A DNA stretch of 64,000 nt from Galaxea fascicularis (lineage: Eukaryota; Cnidaria; Anthozoa; Scleractinia; Euphylliidae): assembly GCA_948470475.1 (NCBI GenBank), contig OX419345.1:4102033-4166032 (forward strand). Reading direction: 5' to 3'. Each line of letters opens with the position of its first letter. The stretch's first letter is position 1. Of this stretch, positions 13,849 to 28,750 are shown piece by piece. A program made the translations under genes and the position numbers. The notes under the pieces are model-generated. The model was not told the origin of the DNA, ran no database searches, and saw only the letters and a list, made by a program, of their open reading frames with translations.

Positions 13849-15220
13849 TTCACACGATTAGCAAATATGGGACTGATTTCACAGCCAAATTTGTTCAAAT
13901 CACAACTCTTTTCGCGTACAAATGTTACAGACCTTAGAAGACGGCTTTCAAGCCTAACATACTGTCCACGATCTTCTCAATGTCTGCACTTTAAGCAAGT
14001 CACTAGTATTCTAAGGTAATTTATGTCATGGTTATGACCAAGAGCACAGTTTCATGTCTAAAGATTTGATCATCTAAAGGCAACTTCTCCGCTTTTCGCA
14101 CTTAGAACTCTTCATTTGAACGTTTCCTATCGTTTTAAGTGGAATATGAAATAATTCTGTGCAATTCGACCGATATGCTTGAGATAATTATTTCACACGA
14201 TTAGCAAATATGGGACTGATTTCACAGCCAAATTTGTTCAAATCACAACTCTTTTCGCGTACAAATGTTACAGACCTTAGAAGACGGCTTTCAAGCCTAA
14301 CATACTGTCCACGATCTTCTCAATGTCTGCACTTTAAGCAAGTCACTAGTATTCTAAGGTAATTTATGTCATGGTTATGACCAAGAGCACAGTTTCATGT
14401 CTAAAGATTTGATCATCTAAAGGCAACTTCTCCGCTTTTCGCACTTAGAACTCTTCATTTGAACGTTTCCTATCGTTTTAAGTGGAATATGAAATAATTC
14501 TGTGCAATTCGACCGATATGCTTGAGATAATTATTTCACACGATTAGCAAATATGGGACTGATTTCACAGCCAAATTTGTTCAAATCACAACTCTTTTCG
14601 CGTACAAATGTTACAGACCTTAGAAGACGGCTTTCAAGCCTAACATACTGTCCACGATCTTCTCAATGTCTGCACTTTAAGCAAGTCACTAGTATTCTAA
14701 GGTAATTTATGTCATGGTTATGACCAAGAGCACAGTTTCATGTCTAAAGATTTGATCATCTAAAGGCAACTTCTCCGCTTTTCGCACTTAGAACTCTTCA
14801 TTTGAACGTTTCCTATCGTTTTAAGTGGAATATGAAATAATTCTGTGCAATTCGACCGATATGCTTGAGATAATTATTTCACACGATTAGCAAATATGGG
14901 ACTGATTTCACAGCCAAATTTGTTCAAATCACAACTCTTTTCGCGTACAAATGTTACAGACCTTAGAAGACGGCTTTCAAGCCTAACATACTGTCCACGA
15001 TCTTCTCAATGTCTGCACTTTAAGCAAGTCACTAGTATTCTAAGGTAATTTATGTCATGGTTATGACCAAGAGCACAGTTTCATGTCTAAAGATTTGATC
15101 ATCTAAAGGCAACTTCTCCGCTTTTCGCACTTAGAACTCTTCATTTGAACGTTTCCTATCGTTTTAAGTGGAATATGAAATAATTCTGTGCAATTCGACC
15201 GATATGCTTGAGATATATAC
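13849..15220. repeat. Expanded subrepeat block, four copies
   Basis: The 343-bp subrepeat starts at 13849 and recurs three more times before the exit sequence gatatatacctgg near 15212. This makes the unit between landmarks 13346 and 15965 2619 bp long, exactly two subrepeats more than standard. Confidence 0.95.
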
Positions 15221-16467
15221 CTGGATTTTTGAAAACAGGGTCGCAGGAAAGTTATACTAAGCCTTGTTTATTTCAGTACTGAGGTGTGTTTCCCCCTTCT
15301 ATTCTTCTTGGTCTTTGCTTGTGCTGGGGGGAGCGACGATGGCAATTAGCTGATTAGTAAGAGAAAGTTAACATTGAAAGTTAGAATAAGCTCTCTTCCC
15401 CCCCCCCCCTACCCTGCCCCTCCTCCCTTTTAACCCTCTTTATTTGGTCCCACTCTCTCTCTCTTTCTCAAGAAAATTTGCATGAATTTGAAATCTTAGC
15501 GCAGGCTTAGTTTCAAACGGAGTCAGTATATTTAGCTTTCCTGTTCACCTCCTAGAGCAAAGTTTTCCTTAGAGCATCATGAAGCTCAGTGAGGGAAAAA
15601 TTCTAGCGAGATGCAGTATCTGCCTCGTCTAATAACCTTCGTGCGTATTTATCTTGTCGTGGCTATGAAGTCGACTGTTAGGCGCAGTGAAGGTTATTGT
15701 AGAGCTTTGCTTTCGGAGGTAAGGAGTCTTTAGCCTCAAAACGTAGGTGTCAGGGTTGATTTGTAAGCGCACATGGTGAAATTGGACTTGACTTTTGACC
15801 AGGCTAAAGACTTAGTAAAAACTGAACAAGAAACAAGGGCTTGACGGAAGTTCGCTTGAAATCGGTTTTCAACATCCGGGACTTCAAGTAACTATCAGGC
15901 GACGACAAGATTTGGCTCGGTATTTCTGCGCGAAAACCGTAAGTTTTTCCAGTTTCTTGACTTGTTACCGCCCTTGCGGCTTTAGCGATTCTATGCTAGT
16001 GGTCTGATAAGTGATGTGATCATTTGAAGTGTCATAATGTGTGATTTCCGGCCTCAAATCTAGTCGTAACATTTGCCACATGTTTACGTAGATGTAATTT
16101 ACCAAGAGCTTGCTGTTATTTGTGTTAGCCACCAGGGAATTCGGTTTAAAACGTTGCTTGATTTCGTGGAAATCGATGCCTCTTTCCGACGGTAACTTTG
16201 CTCTCGGCAAGGCCGACGTTTCAAAGCAAGATTTGAGCAAAACTGACACTACTGCCCACACGATAGTTCAGGTCAGAGGTTACGTCGATTTCATGTCTAG
16301 TGATATAGCAAATAGCCATGTTCTTTTTTTTTCCTTTCGTCGACACTGTAATCTGGTAATAAGCAAAAAGTTAAGTGTCCTTGTTAAACAACGGAGGTAA
16401 TAGCAAAGGAAGTTCTAAAAAGCCTCGAATTTTCGTCGACCTGGTTTTCATAAGGTCAGGTATATAT

Positions 16468-16810
16468 TTCACACGATTAGCAAATATGGGACTGATTTCA
16501 CAGCCAAATTTGTTCAAATCACAACTCTTTTCGCGTACAAATGTTACAGACCTTAGAAGACGGCTTTCAAGCCTAACATACTGTCCACGATCTTCTCAAT
16601 GTCTGCACTTTAAGCAAGTCACTAGTATTCTAAGGTAATTTATGTCATGGTTATGACCAAGAGCACAGTTTCATGTCTAAAGATTTGATCATCTAAAGGC
16701 AACTTCTCCGCTTTTCGCACTTAGAACTCTTCATTTGAACGTTTCCTATCGTTTTAAGTGGAATATGAAATAATTCTGTGCAATTCGACCGATATGCTTG
16801 AGATATATAC
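16468..16810. repeat. Contracted subrepeat block, one copy
   Basis: A single 343-bp subrepeat lies between the entry (ggtcaggtatatatttc) and the exit (gatatatacctgg). The unit from landmark 15965 to 17555 is 1590 bp. It follows directly on the four-copy unit, which is the reciprocal pattern expected from unequal exchange. Confidence 0.95.
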
Positions 16811-19800
16811 CTGGATTTTTGAAAACAGGGTCGCAGGAAAGTTATACTAAGCCTTGTTTATTTCAGTACTGAGGTGTGTTTCCCCCTTCTATTCTTCTTG
16901 GTCTTTGCTTGTGCTGGGGGGAGCGACGATGGCAATTAGCTGATTAGTAAGAGAAAGTTAACATTGAAAGTTAGAATAAGCTCTCTTCCCCCCCCCCCCT
17001 ACCCTGCCCCTCCTCCCTTTTAACCCTCTTTATTTGGTCCCACTCTCTCTCTCTTTCTCAAGAAAATTTGCATGAATTTGAAATCTTAGCGCAGGCTTAG
17101 TTTCAAACGGAGTCAGTATATTTAGCTTTCCTGTTCACCTCCTAGAGCAAAGTTTTCCTTAGAGCATCATGAAGCTCAGTGAGGGAAAAATTCTAGCGAG
17201 ATGCAGTATCTGCCTCGTCTAATAACCTTCGTGCGTATTTATCTTGTCGTGGCTATGAAGTCGACTGTTAGGCGCAGTGAAGGTTATTGTAGAGCTTTGC
17301 TTTCGGAGGTAAGGAGTCTTTAGCCTCAAAACGTAGGTGTCAGGGTTGATTTGTAAGCGCACATGGTGAAATTGGACTTGACTTTTGACCAGGCTAAAGA
17401 CTTAGTAAAAACTGAACAAGAAACAAGGGCTTGACGGAAGTTCGCTTGAAATCGGTTTTCAACATCCGGGACTTCAAGTAACTATCAGGCGACGACAAGA
17501 TTTGGCTCGGTATTTCTGCGCGAAAACCGTAAGTTTTTCCAGTTTCTTGACTTGTTACCGCCCTTGCGGCTTTAGCGATTCTATGCTAGTGGTCTGATAA
17601 GTGATGTGATCATTTGAAGTGTCATAATGTGTGATTTCCGGCCTCAAATCTAGTCGTAACATTTGCCACATGTTTACGTAGATGTAATTTACCAAGAGCT
17701 TGCTGTTATTTGTGTTAGCCACCAGGGAATTCGGTTTAAAACGTTGCTTGATTTCGTGGAAATCGATGCCTCTTTCCGACGGTAACTTTGCTCTCGGCAA
17801 GGCCGACGTTTCAAAGCAAGATTTGAGCAAAACTGACACTACTGCCCACACGATAGTTCAGGTCAGAGGTTACGTCGATTTCATGTCTAGTGATATAGCA
17901 AATAGCCATGTTCTTTTTTTTTCCTTTCGTCGACACTGTAATCTGGTAATAAGCAAAAAGTTAAGTGTCCTTGTTAAACAACGGAGGTAATAGCAAAGGA
18001 AGTTCTAAAAAGCCTCGAATTTTCGTCGACCTGGTTTTCATAAGGTCAGGTATATATTTCACACGATTAGCAAATATGGGACTGATTTCACAGCCAAATT
18101 TGTTCAAATCACAACTCTTTTCGCGTACAAATGTTACAGACCTTAGAAGACGGCTTTCAAGCCTAACATACTGTCCACGATCTTCTCAATGTCTGCACTT
18201 TAAGCAAGTCACTAGTATTCTAAGGTAATTTATGTCATGGTTATGACCAAGAGCACAGTTTCATGTCTAAAGATTTGATCATCTAAAGGCAACTTCTCCG
18301 CTTTTCGCACTTAGAACTCTTCATTTGAACGTTTCCTATCGTTTTAAGTGGAATATGAAATAATTCTGTGCAATTCGACCGATATGCTTGAGATAATTAT
18401 TTCACACGATTAGCAAATATGGGACTGATTTCACAGCCAAATTTGTTCAAATCACAACTCTTTTCGCGTACAAATGTTACAGACCTTAGAAGACGGCTTT
18501 CAAGCCTAACATACTGTCCACGATCTTCTCAATGTCTGCACTTTAAGCAAGTCACTAGTATTCTAAGGTAATTTATGTCATGGTTATGACCAAGAGCACA
18601 GTTTCATGTCTAAAGATTTGATCATCTAAAGGCAACTTCTCCGCTTTTCGCACTTAGAACTCTTCATTTGAACGTTTCCTATCGTTTTAAGTGGAATATG
18701 AAATAATTCTGTGCAATTCGACCGATATGCTTGAGATATATACCTGGATTTTTGAAAACAGGGTCGCAGGAAAGTTATACTAAGCCTTGTTTATTTCAGT
18801 ACTGAGGTGTGTTTCCCCCTTCTATTCTTCTTGGTCTTTGCTTGTGCTGGGGGGAGCGACGATGGCAATTAGCTGATTAGTAAGAGAAAGTTAACATTGA
18901 AAGTTAGAATAAGCTCTCTTCCCCCCCCCCCCTACCCTGCCCCTCCTCCCTTTTAACCCTCTTTATTTGGTCCCACTCTCTCTCTCTTTCTCAAGAAAAT
19001 TTGCATGAATTTGAAATCTTAGCGCAGGCTTAGTTTCAAACGGAGTCAGTATATTTAGCTTTCCTGTTCACCTCCTAGAGCAAAGTTTTCCTTAGAGCAT
19101 CATGAAGCTCAGTGAGGGAAAAATTCTAGCGAGATGCAGTATCTGCCTCGTCTAATAACCTTCGTGCGTATTTATCTTGTCGTGGCTATGAAGTCGACTG
19201 TTAGGCGCAGTGAAGGTTATTGTAGAGCTTTGCTTTCGGAGGTAAGGAGTCTTTAGCCTCAAAACGTAGGTGTCAGGGTTGATTTGTAAGCGCACATGGT
19301 GAAATTGGACTTGACTTTTGACCAGGCTAAAGACTTAGTAAAAACTGAACAAGAAACAAGGGCTTGACGGAAGTTCGCTTGAAATCGGTTTTCAACATCC
19401 GGGACTTCAAGTAACTATCAGGCGACGACAAGATTTGGCTCGGTATTTCTGCGCGAAAACCGTAAGTTTTTCCAGTTTCTTGACTTGTTACCGCCCTTGC
19501 GGCTTTAGCGATTCTATGCTAGTGGTCTGATAAGTGATGTGATCATTTGAAGTGTCATAATGTGTGATTTCCGGCCTCAAATCTAGTCGTAACATTTGCC
19601 ACATGTTTACGTAGATGTAATTTACCAAGAGCTTGCTGTTATTTGTGTTAGCCACCAGGGAATTCGGTTTAAAACGTTGCTTGATTTCGTGGAAATCGAT
19701 GCCTCTTTCCGACGGTAACTTTGCTCTCGGCAAGGCCGACGTTTCAAAGCAAGATTTGAGCAAAACTGACACTACTGCCCACACGATAGTTCAGGTCAGA

Positions 19801-19990
19801 GGTTACGTCGATTTCATGTCTAGTGATATAGCAAATAGCCATGTTCTTTTTTTTTCCTTTCGTCGACACTGTAATCTGGTAATAAGCAAAAAGTTAAGTG
19901 TCCTTGTTAAACAACGGAGGTAATAGCAAAGGAAGTTCTAAAAAGCCTCGAATTTTCGTCGACCTGGTTTTCATAAGGTCAGGTATATAT

Positions 19991-20333
19991 TTCACACGAT
20001 TAGCAAATATGGGACTGATTTCACAGCCAAATTTGTTCAAATCACAACTCTTTTCGCGTACAAATGTTACAGACCTTAGAAGACGGCTTTCAAGCCTAAC
20101 ATACTGTCCACGATCTTCTCAATGTCTGCACTTTAAGCAAGTCACTAGTATTCTAAGGTAATTTATGTCATGGTTATGACCAAGAGCACAGTTTCATGTC
20201 TAAAGATTTGATCATCTAAAGGCAACTTCTCCGCTTTTCGCACTTAGAACTCTTCATTTGAACGTTTCCTATCGTTTTAAGTGGAATATGAAATAATTCT
20301 GTGCAATTCGACCGATATGCTTGAGATATATAC
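19991..20333. repeat. Contracted subrepeat block, one copy
   Basis: Second unit with only one 343-bp subrepeat. The spacing from landmark 19488 to 21079 is 1591 bp; the extra base comes from the C13 run. Confidence 0.95.
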
Positions 20334-23300
20334 CTGGATTTTTGAAAACAGGGTCGCAGGAAAGTTATACTAAGCCTTGTTTATTTCAGTACTGAGGTGT
20401 GTTTCCCCCTTCTATTCTTCTTGGTCTTTGCTTGTGCTGGGGGGAGCGACGATGGCAATTAGCTGATTAGTAAGAGAAAGTTAACATTGAAAGTTAGAAT
20501 AAGCTCTCTTCCCCCCCCCCCCCTACCCTGCCCCTCCTCCCTTTTAACCCTCTTTATTTGGTCCCACTCTCTCTCTCTTTCTCAAGAAAATTTGCATGAA
20601 TTTGAAATCTTAGCGCAGGCTTAGTTTCAAACGGAGTCAGTATATTTAGCTTTCCTGTTCACCTCCTAGAGCAAAGTTTTCCTTAGAGCATCATGAAGCT
20701 CAGTGAGGGAAAAATTCTAGCGAGATGCAGTATCTGCCTCGTCTAATAACCTTCGTGCGTATTTATCTTGTCGTGGCTATGAAGTCGACTGTTAGGCGCA
20801 GTGAAGGTTATTGTAGAGCTTTGCTTTCGGAGGTAAGGAGTCTTTAGCCTCAAAACGTAGGTGTCAGGGTTGATTTGTAAGCGCACATGGTGAAATTGGA
20901 CTTGACTTTTGACCAGGCTAAAGACTTAGTAAAAACTGAACAAGAAACAAGGGCTTGACGGAAGTTCGCTTGAAATCGGTTTTCAACATCCGGGACTTCA
21001 AGTAACTATCAGGCGACGACAAGATTTGGCTCGGTATTTCTGCGCGAAAACCGTAAGTTTTTCCAGTTTCTTGACTTGTTACCGCCCTTGCGGCTTTAGC
21101 GATTCTATGCTAGTGGTCTGATAAGTGATGTGATCATTTGAAGTGTCATAATGTGTGATTTCCGGCCTCAAATCTAGTCGTAACATTTGCCACATGTTTA
21201 CGTAGATGTAATTTACCAAGAGCTTGCTGTTATTTGTGTTAGCCACCAGGGAATTCGGTTTAAAACGTTGCTTGATTTCGTGGAAATCGATGCCTCTTTC
21301 CGACGGTAACTTTGCTCTCGGCAAGGCCGACGTTTCAAAGCAAGATTTGAGCAAAACTGACACTACTGCCCACACGATAGTTCAGGTCAGAGGTTACGTC
21401 GATTTCATGTCTAGTGATATAGCAAATAGCCATGTTCTTTTTTTTTCCTTTCGTCGACACTGTAATCTGGTAATAAGCAAAAAGTTAAGTGTCCTTGTTA
21501 AACAACGGAGGTAATAGCAAAGGAAGTTCTAAAAAGCCTCGAATTTTCGTCGACCTGGTTTTCATAAGGTCAGGTATATATTTCACACGATTAGCAAATA
21601 TGGGACTGATTTCACAGCCAAATTTGTTCAAATCACAACTCTTTTCGCGTACAAATGTTACAGACCTTAGAAGACGGCTTTCAAGCCTAACATACTGTCC
21701 ACGATCTTCTCAATGTCTGCACTTTAAGCAAGTCACTAGTATTCTAAGGTAATTTATGTCATGGTTATGACCAAGAGCACAGTTTCATGTCTAAAGATTT
21801 GATCATCTAAAGGCAACTTCTCCGCTTTTCGCACTTAGAACTCTTCATTTGAACGTTTCCTATCGTTTTAAGTGGAATATGAAATAATTCTGTGCAATTC
21901 GACCGATATGCTTGAGATAATTATTTCACACGATTAGCAAATATGGGACTGATTTCACAGCCAAATTTGTTCAAATCACAACTCTTTTCGCGTACAAATG
22001 TTACAGACCTTAGAAGACGGCTTTCAAGCCTAACATACTGTCCACGATCTTCTCAATGTCTGCACTTTAAGCAAGTCACTAGTATTCTAAGGTAATTTAT
22101 GTCATGGTTATGACCAAGAGCACAGTTTCATGTCTAAAGATTTGATCATCTAAAGGCAACTTCTCCGCTTTTCGCACTTAGAACTCTTCATTTGAACGTT
22201 TCCTATCGTTTTAAGTGGAATATGAAATAATTCTGTGCAATTCGACCGATATGCTTGAGATATATACCTGGATTTTTGAAAACAGGGTCGCAGGAAAGTT
22301 ATACTAAGCCTTGTTTATTTCAGTACTGAGGTGTGTTTCCCCCTTCTATTCTTCTTGGTCTTTGCTTGTGCTGGGGGGAGCGACGATGGCAATTAGCTGA
22401 TTAGTAAGAGAAAGTTAACATTGAAAGTTAGAATAAGCTCTCTTCCCCCCCCCCCCCTACCCTGCCCCTCCTCCCTTTTAACCCTCTTTTTTGGTCCCAC
22501 TCTCTCTCTCTTTCTCAAGAAAATTTGCATGAATTTGAAATCTTAGCGCAGGCTTAGTTTCAAACGGAGTCAGTATATTTAGCTTTCCTGTTCACCTCCT
22601 AGAGCAAAGTTTTCCTTAGAGCATCATGAAGCTCAGTGAGGGAAAAATTCTAGCGAGATGCAGTATCTGCCTCGTCTAATAACCTTCGTGCGTATTTATC
22701 TTGTCGTGGCTATGAAGTCGACTGTTAGGCGCAGTGAAGGTTATTGTAGAGCTTTGCTTTCGGAGGTAAGGAGTCTTTAGCCTCAAAACGTAGGTGTCAG
22801 GGTTGATTTGTAAGCGCACATGGTGAAATTGGACTTGACTTTTGACCAGGCTAAAGACTTAGTAAAAACTGAACAAGAAACAAGGGCTTGACGGAAGTTC
22901 GCTTGAAATCGGTTTTCAACATCCGGGACTTCAAGTAACTATCAGGCGACGACAAGATTTGGCTCGGTATTTCTGCGCGAAAACCGTAAGTTTTTCCAGT
23001 TTCTTGACTTGTTACCGCCCTTGCGGCTTTAGCGATTCTATGCTAGTGGTCTGATAAGTGATGTGATCATTTGAAGTGTCATAATGTGTGATTTCCGGCC
23101 TCAAATCTAGTCGTAACATTTGCCACATGTTTACGTAGATGTAATTTACCAAGAGCTTGCTGTTATTTGTGTTAGCCACCAGGGAATTCGGTTTAAAACG
23201 TTGCTTGATTTCGTGGAAATCGATGCCTCTTTCCGACGGTAACTTTGCTCTCGGCAAGGCCGACGTTTCAAAGCAAGATTTGAGCAAAACTGACACTACT

Positions 23301-23514
23301 GCCCACACGATAGTTCAGGTCAGAGGTTACGTCGATTTCATGTCTAGTGATATAGCAAATAGCCATGTTCTTTTTTTTTCCTTTCGTCGACACTGTAATC
23401 TGGTAATAAGCAAAAAGTTAAGTGTCCTTGTTAAACAACGGAGGTAATAGCAAAGGAAGTTCTAAAAAGCCTCGAATTTTCGTCGACCTGGTTTTCATAA
23501 GGTCAGGTATATAT

Positions 23515-24540
23515 TTCACACGATTAGCAAATATGGGACTGATTTCACAGCCAAATTTGTTCAAATCACAACTCTTTTCGCGTACAAATGTTACAGACCT
23601 TAGAAGACGGCTTTCAAGCCTAACATACTGTCCACGATCTTCTCAATGTCTGCACTTTAAGCAAGTCACTAGTATTCTAAGGTAATTTATGTCATGGTTA
23701 TGACCAAGAGCACAGTTTCATGTCTAAAGATTTGATCATCTAAAGGCAACTTCTCCGCTTTTCGCACTTAGAACTCTTCATTTGAACGTTTCCTATCGTT
23801 TTAAGTGGAATATGAAATAATTCTGTGCAATTCGACCGATATGCTTGAGATAATTATTTCACACGATTAGCAAATATGGGACTGATTTCACAGCCAAATT
23901 TGTTCAAATCACAACTCTTTTCGCGTACAAATGTTACAGACCTTAGAAGACGGCTTTCAAGCCTAACATACTGTCCACGATCTTCTCAATGTCTGCACTT
24001 TAAGCAAGTCACTAGTATTCTAAGGTAATTTATGTCATGGTTATGACCAAGAGCACAGTTTCATGTCTAAAGATTTGATCATCTAAAGGCAACTTCTCCG
24101 CTTTTCGCACTTAGAACTCTTCATTTGAACGTTTCCTATCGTTTTAAGTGGAATATGAAATAATTCTGTGCAATTCGACCGATATGCTTGAGATAATTAT
24201 TTCACACGATTAGCAAATATGGGACTGATTTCACAGCCAAATTTGTTCAAATCACAACTCTTTTCGCGTACAAATGTTACAGACCTTAGAAGACGGCTTT
24301 CAAGCCTAACATACTGTCCACGATCTTCTCAATGTCTGCACTTTAAGCAAGTCACTAGTATTCTAAGGTAATTTATGTCATGGTTATGACCAAGAGCACA
24401 GTTTCATGTCTAAAGATTTGATCATCTAAAGGCAACTTCTCCGCTTTTCGCACTTAGAACTCTTCATTTGAACGTTTCCTATCGTTTTAAGTGGAATATG
24501 AAATAATTCTGTGCAATTCGACCGATATGCTTGAGATATA
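23515..24540. repeat. Expanded subrepeat block, three copies
   Basis: Three 343-bp subrepeats in the unit between landmarks 23012 and 25289 (2277 bp). Confidence 0.95.
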
Positions 24541-27500
24541 TACCTGGATTTTTGAAAACAGGGTCGCAGGAAAGTTATACTAAGCCTTGTTTATTTCAGT
24601 ACTGAGGTGTGTTTCCCCCTTCTATTCTTCTTGGTCTTTGCTTGTGCTGGGGGGAGCGACGATGGCAATTAGCTGATTAGTAAGAGAAAGTTAACATTGA
24701 AAGTTAGAATAAGCTCTCTTCCCCCCCCCCCCCTACCCTGCCCCTCCTCCCTTTTAACCCTCTTTATTTGGTCCCACTCTCTCTCTCTTTCTCAAGAAAA
24801 TTTGCATGAATTTGAAATCTTAGCGCAGGCTTAGTTTCAAACGGAGTCAGTATATTTAGCTTTCCTGTTCACCTCCTAGAGCAAAGTTTTCCTTAGAGCA
24901 TCATGAAGCTCAGTGAGGGAAAAATTCTAGCGAGATGCAGTATCTGCCTCGTCTAATAACCTTCGTGCGTATTTATCTTGTCGTGGCTATGAAGTCGACT
25001 GTTAGGCGCAGTGAAGGTTATTGTAGAGCTTTGCTTTCGGAGGTAAGGAGTCTTTAGCCTCAAAACGTAGGTGTCAGGGTTGATTTGTAAGCGCACATGG
25101 TGAAATTGGACTTGACTTTTGACCAGGCTAAAGACTTAGTAAAAACTGAACAAGAAACAAGGGCTTGACGGAAGTTCGCTTGAAATCGGTTTTCAACATC
25201 CGGGACTTCAAGTAACTATCAGGCGACGACAAGATTTGGCTCGGTATTTCTGCGCGAAAACCGTAAGTTTTTCCAGTTTCTTGACTTGTTACCGCCCTTG
25301 CGGCTTTAGCGATTCTATGCTAGTGGTCTGATAAGTGATGTGATCATTTGAAGTGTCATAATGTGTGATTTCCGGCCTCAAATCTAGTCGTAACATTTGC
25401 CACATGTTTACGTAGATGTAATTTACCAAGAGCTTGCTGTTATTTGTGTTAGCCACCAGGGAATTCGGTTTAAAACGTTGCTTGATTTCGTGGAAATCGA
25501 TGCCTCTTTCCGACGGTAACTTTGCTCTCGGCAAGGCCGACGTTTCAAAGCAAGATTTGAGCAAAACTGACACTACTGCCCACACGATAGTTCAGGTCAG
25601 AGGTTACGTCGATTTCATGTCTAGTGATATAGCAAATAGCCATGTTCTTTTTTTTTCCTTTCGTCGACACTGTAATCTGGTAATAAGCAAAAAGTTAAGT
25701 GTCCTTGTTAAACAACGGAGGTAATAGCAAAGGAAGTTCTAAAAAGCCTCGAATTTTCGTCGACCTGGTTTTCATAAGGTCAGGTATATATTTCACACGA
25801 TTAGCAAATATGGGACTGATTTCACAGCCAAATTTGTTCAAATCACAACTCTTTTCGCGTACAAATGTTACAGACCTTAGAAGACGGCTTTCAAGCCTAA
25901 CATACTGTCCACGATCTTCTCAATGTCTGCACTTTAAGCAAGTCACTAGTATTCTAAGGTAATTTATGTCATGGTTATGACCAAGAGCACAGTTTCATGT
26001 CTAAAGATTTGATCATCTAAAGGCAACTTCTCCGCTTTTCGCACTTAGAACTCTTCATTTGAACGTTTCCTATCGTTTTAAGTGGAATATGAAATAATTC
26101 TGTGCAATTCGACCGATATGCTTGAGATAATTATTTCACACGATTAGCAAATATGGGACTGATTTCACAGCCAAATTTGTTCAAATCACAACTCTTTTCG
26201 CGTACAAATGTTACAGACCTTAGAAGACGGCTTTCAAGCCTAACATACTGTCCACGATCTTCTCAATGTCTGCACTTTAAGCAAGTCACTAGTATTCTAA
26301 GGTAATTTATGTCATGGTTATGACCAAGAGCACAGTTTCATGTCTAAAGATTTGATCATCTAAAGGCAACTTCTCCGCTTTTCGCACTTAGAACTCTTCA
26401 TTTGAACGTTTCCTATCGTTTTAAGTGGAATATGAAATAATTCTGTGCAATTCGACCGATATGCTTGAGATATATACCTGGATTTTTGAAAACAGGGTCG
26501 CAGGAAAGTTATACTAAGCCTTGTTTATTTCAGTACTGAGGTGTGTTTCCCCCTTCTATTCTTCTTGGTCTTTGCTTGTGCTGGGGGGAGCGACGATGGC
26601 AATTAGCTGATTAGTAAGAGAAAGTTAACATTGAAAGTTAGAATAAGCTCTCTTCCCCCCCCCCCCTACCCTGCCCCTCCTCCCTTTTAACCCTCTTTAT
26701 TTGGTCCCACTCTCTCTCTCTTTCTCAAGAAAATTTGCATGAATTTGAAATCTTAGCGCAGGCTTAGTTTCAAACGGAGTCAGTATATTTAGCTTTCCTG
26801 TTCACCTCCTAGAGCAAAGTTTTCCTTAGAGCATCATGAAGCTCAGTGAGGGAAAAATTCTAGCGAGATGCAGTATCTGCCTCGTCTAATAACCTTCGTG
26901 CGTATTTATCTTGTCGTGGCTATGAAGTCGACTGTTAGGCGCAGTGAAGGTTATTGTAGAGCTTTGCTTTCGGAGGTAAGGAGTCTTTAGCCTCAAAACG
27001 TAGGTGTCAGGGTTGATTTGTAAGCGCACATGGTGAAATTGGACTTGACTTTTGACCAGGCTAAAGACTTAGTAAAAACTGAACAAGAAACAAGGGCTTG
27101 ACGGAAGTTCGCTTGAAATCGGTTTTCAACATCCGGGACTTCAAGTAACTATCAGGCGACGACAAGATTTGGCTCGGTATTTCTGCGCGAAAACCGTAAG
27201 TTTTTCCAGTTTCTTGACTTGTTACCGCCCTTGCGGCTTTAGCGATTCTATGCTAGTGGTCTGATAAGTGATGTGATCATTTGAAGTGTCATAATGTGTG
27301 ATTTCCGGCCTCAAATCTAGTCGTAACATTTGCCACATGTTTACGTAGATGTAATTTACCAAGAGCTTGCTGTTATTTGTGTTAGCCACCAGGGAATTCG
27401 GTTTAAAACGTTGCTTGATTTCGTGGAAATCGATGCCTCTTTCCGACGGTAACTTTGCTCTCGGCAAGGCCGACGTTTCAAAGCAAGATTTGAGCAAAAC

Positions 27501-27724
27501 TGACACTACTGCCCACACGATAGTTCAGGTCAGAGGTTACGTCGATTTCATGTCTAGTGATATAGCAAATAGCCATGTTCTTTTTTTTTCCTTTCGTCGA
27601 CACTGTAATCTGGTAATAAGCAAAAAGTTAAGTGTCCTTGTTAAACAACGGAGGTAATAGCAAAGGAAGTTCTAAAAAGCCTCGAATTTTCGTCGACCTG
27701 GTTTTCATAAGGTCAGGTATATAT

Positions 27725-28750
27725 TTCACACGATTAGCAAATATGGGACTGATTTCACAGCCAAATTTGTTCAAATCACAACTCTTTTCGCGTACAAATG
27801 TTACAGACCTTAGAAGACGGCTTTCAAGCCTAACATACTGTCCACGATCTTCTCAATGTCTGCACTTTAAGCAAGTCACTAGTATTCTAAGGTAATTTAT
27901 GTCATGGTTATGACCAAGAGCACAGTTTCATGTCTAAAGATTTGATCATCTAAAGGCAACTTCTCCGCTTTTCGCACTTAGAACTCTTCATTTGAACGTT
28001 TCCTATCGTTTTAAGTGGAATATGAAATAATTCTGTGCAATTCGACCGATATGCTTGAGATAATTATTTCACACGATTAGCAAATATGGGACTGATTTCA
28101 CAGCCAAATTTGTTCAAATCACAACTCTTTTCGCGTACAAATGTTACAGACCTTAGAAGACGGCTTTCAAGCCTAACATACTGTCCACGATCTTCTCAAT
28201 GTCTGCACTTTAAGCAAGTCACTAGTATTCTAAGGTAATTTATGTCATGGTTATGACCAAGAGCACAGTTTCATGTCTAAAGATTTGATCATCTAAAGGC
28301 AACTTCTCCGCTTTTCGCACTTAGAACTCTTCATTTGAACGTTTCCTATCGTTTTAAGTGGAATATGAAATAATTCTGTGCAATTCGACCGATATGCTTG
28401 AGATAATTATTTCACACGATTAGCAAATATGGGACTGATTTCACAGCCAAATTTGTTCAAATCACAACTCTTTTCGCGTACAAATGTTACAGACCTTAGA
28501 AGACGGCTTTCAAGCCTAACATACTGTCCACGATCTTCTCAATGTCTGCACTTTAAGCAAGTCACTAGTATTCTAAGGTAATTTATGTCATGGTTATGAC
28601 CAAGAGCACAGTTTCATGTCTAAAGATTTGATCATCTAAAGGCAACTTCTCCGCTTTTCGCACTTAGAACTCTTCATTTGAACGTTTCCTATCGTTTTAA
28701 GTGGAATATGAAATAATTCTGTGCAATTCGACCGATATGCTTGAGATATA
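27725..28750. repeat. Expanded subrepeat block, three copies
   Basis: Three 343-bp subrepeats in the unit between landmarks 27222 and 29499 (2277 bp). It has the same length class as the block at 23515, and the order 2277-1933-2277-1933 hints at a higher-order repeat of two units. Confidence 0.95.
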
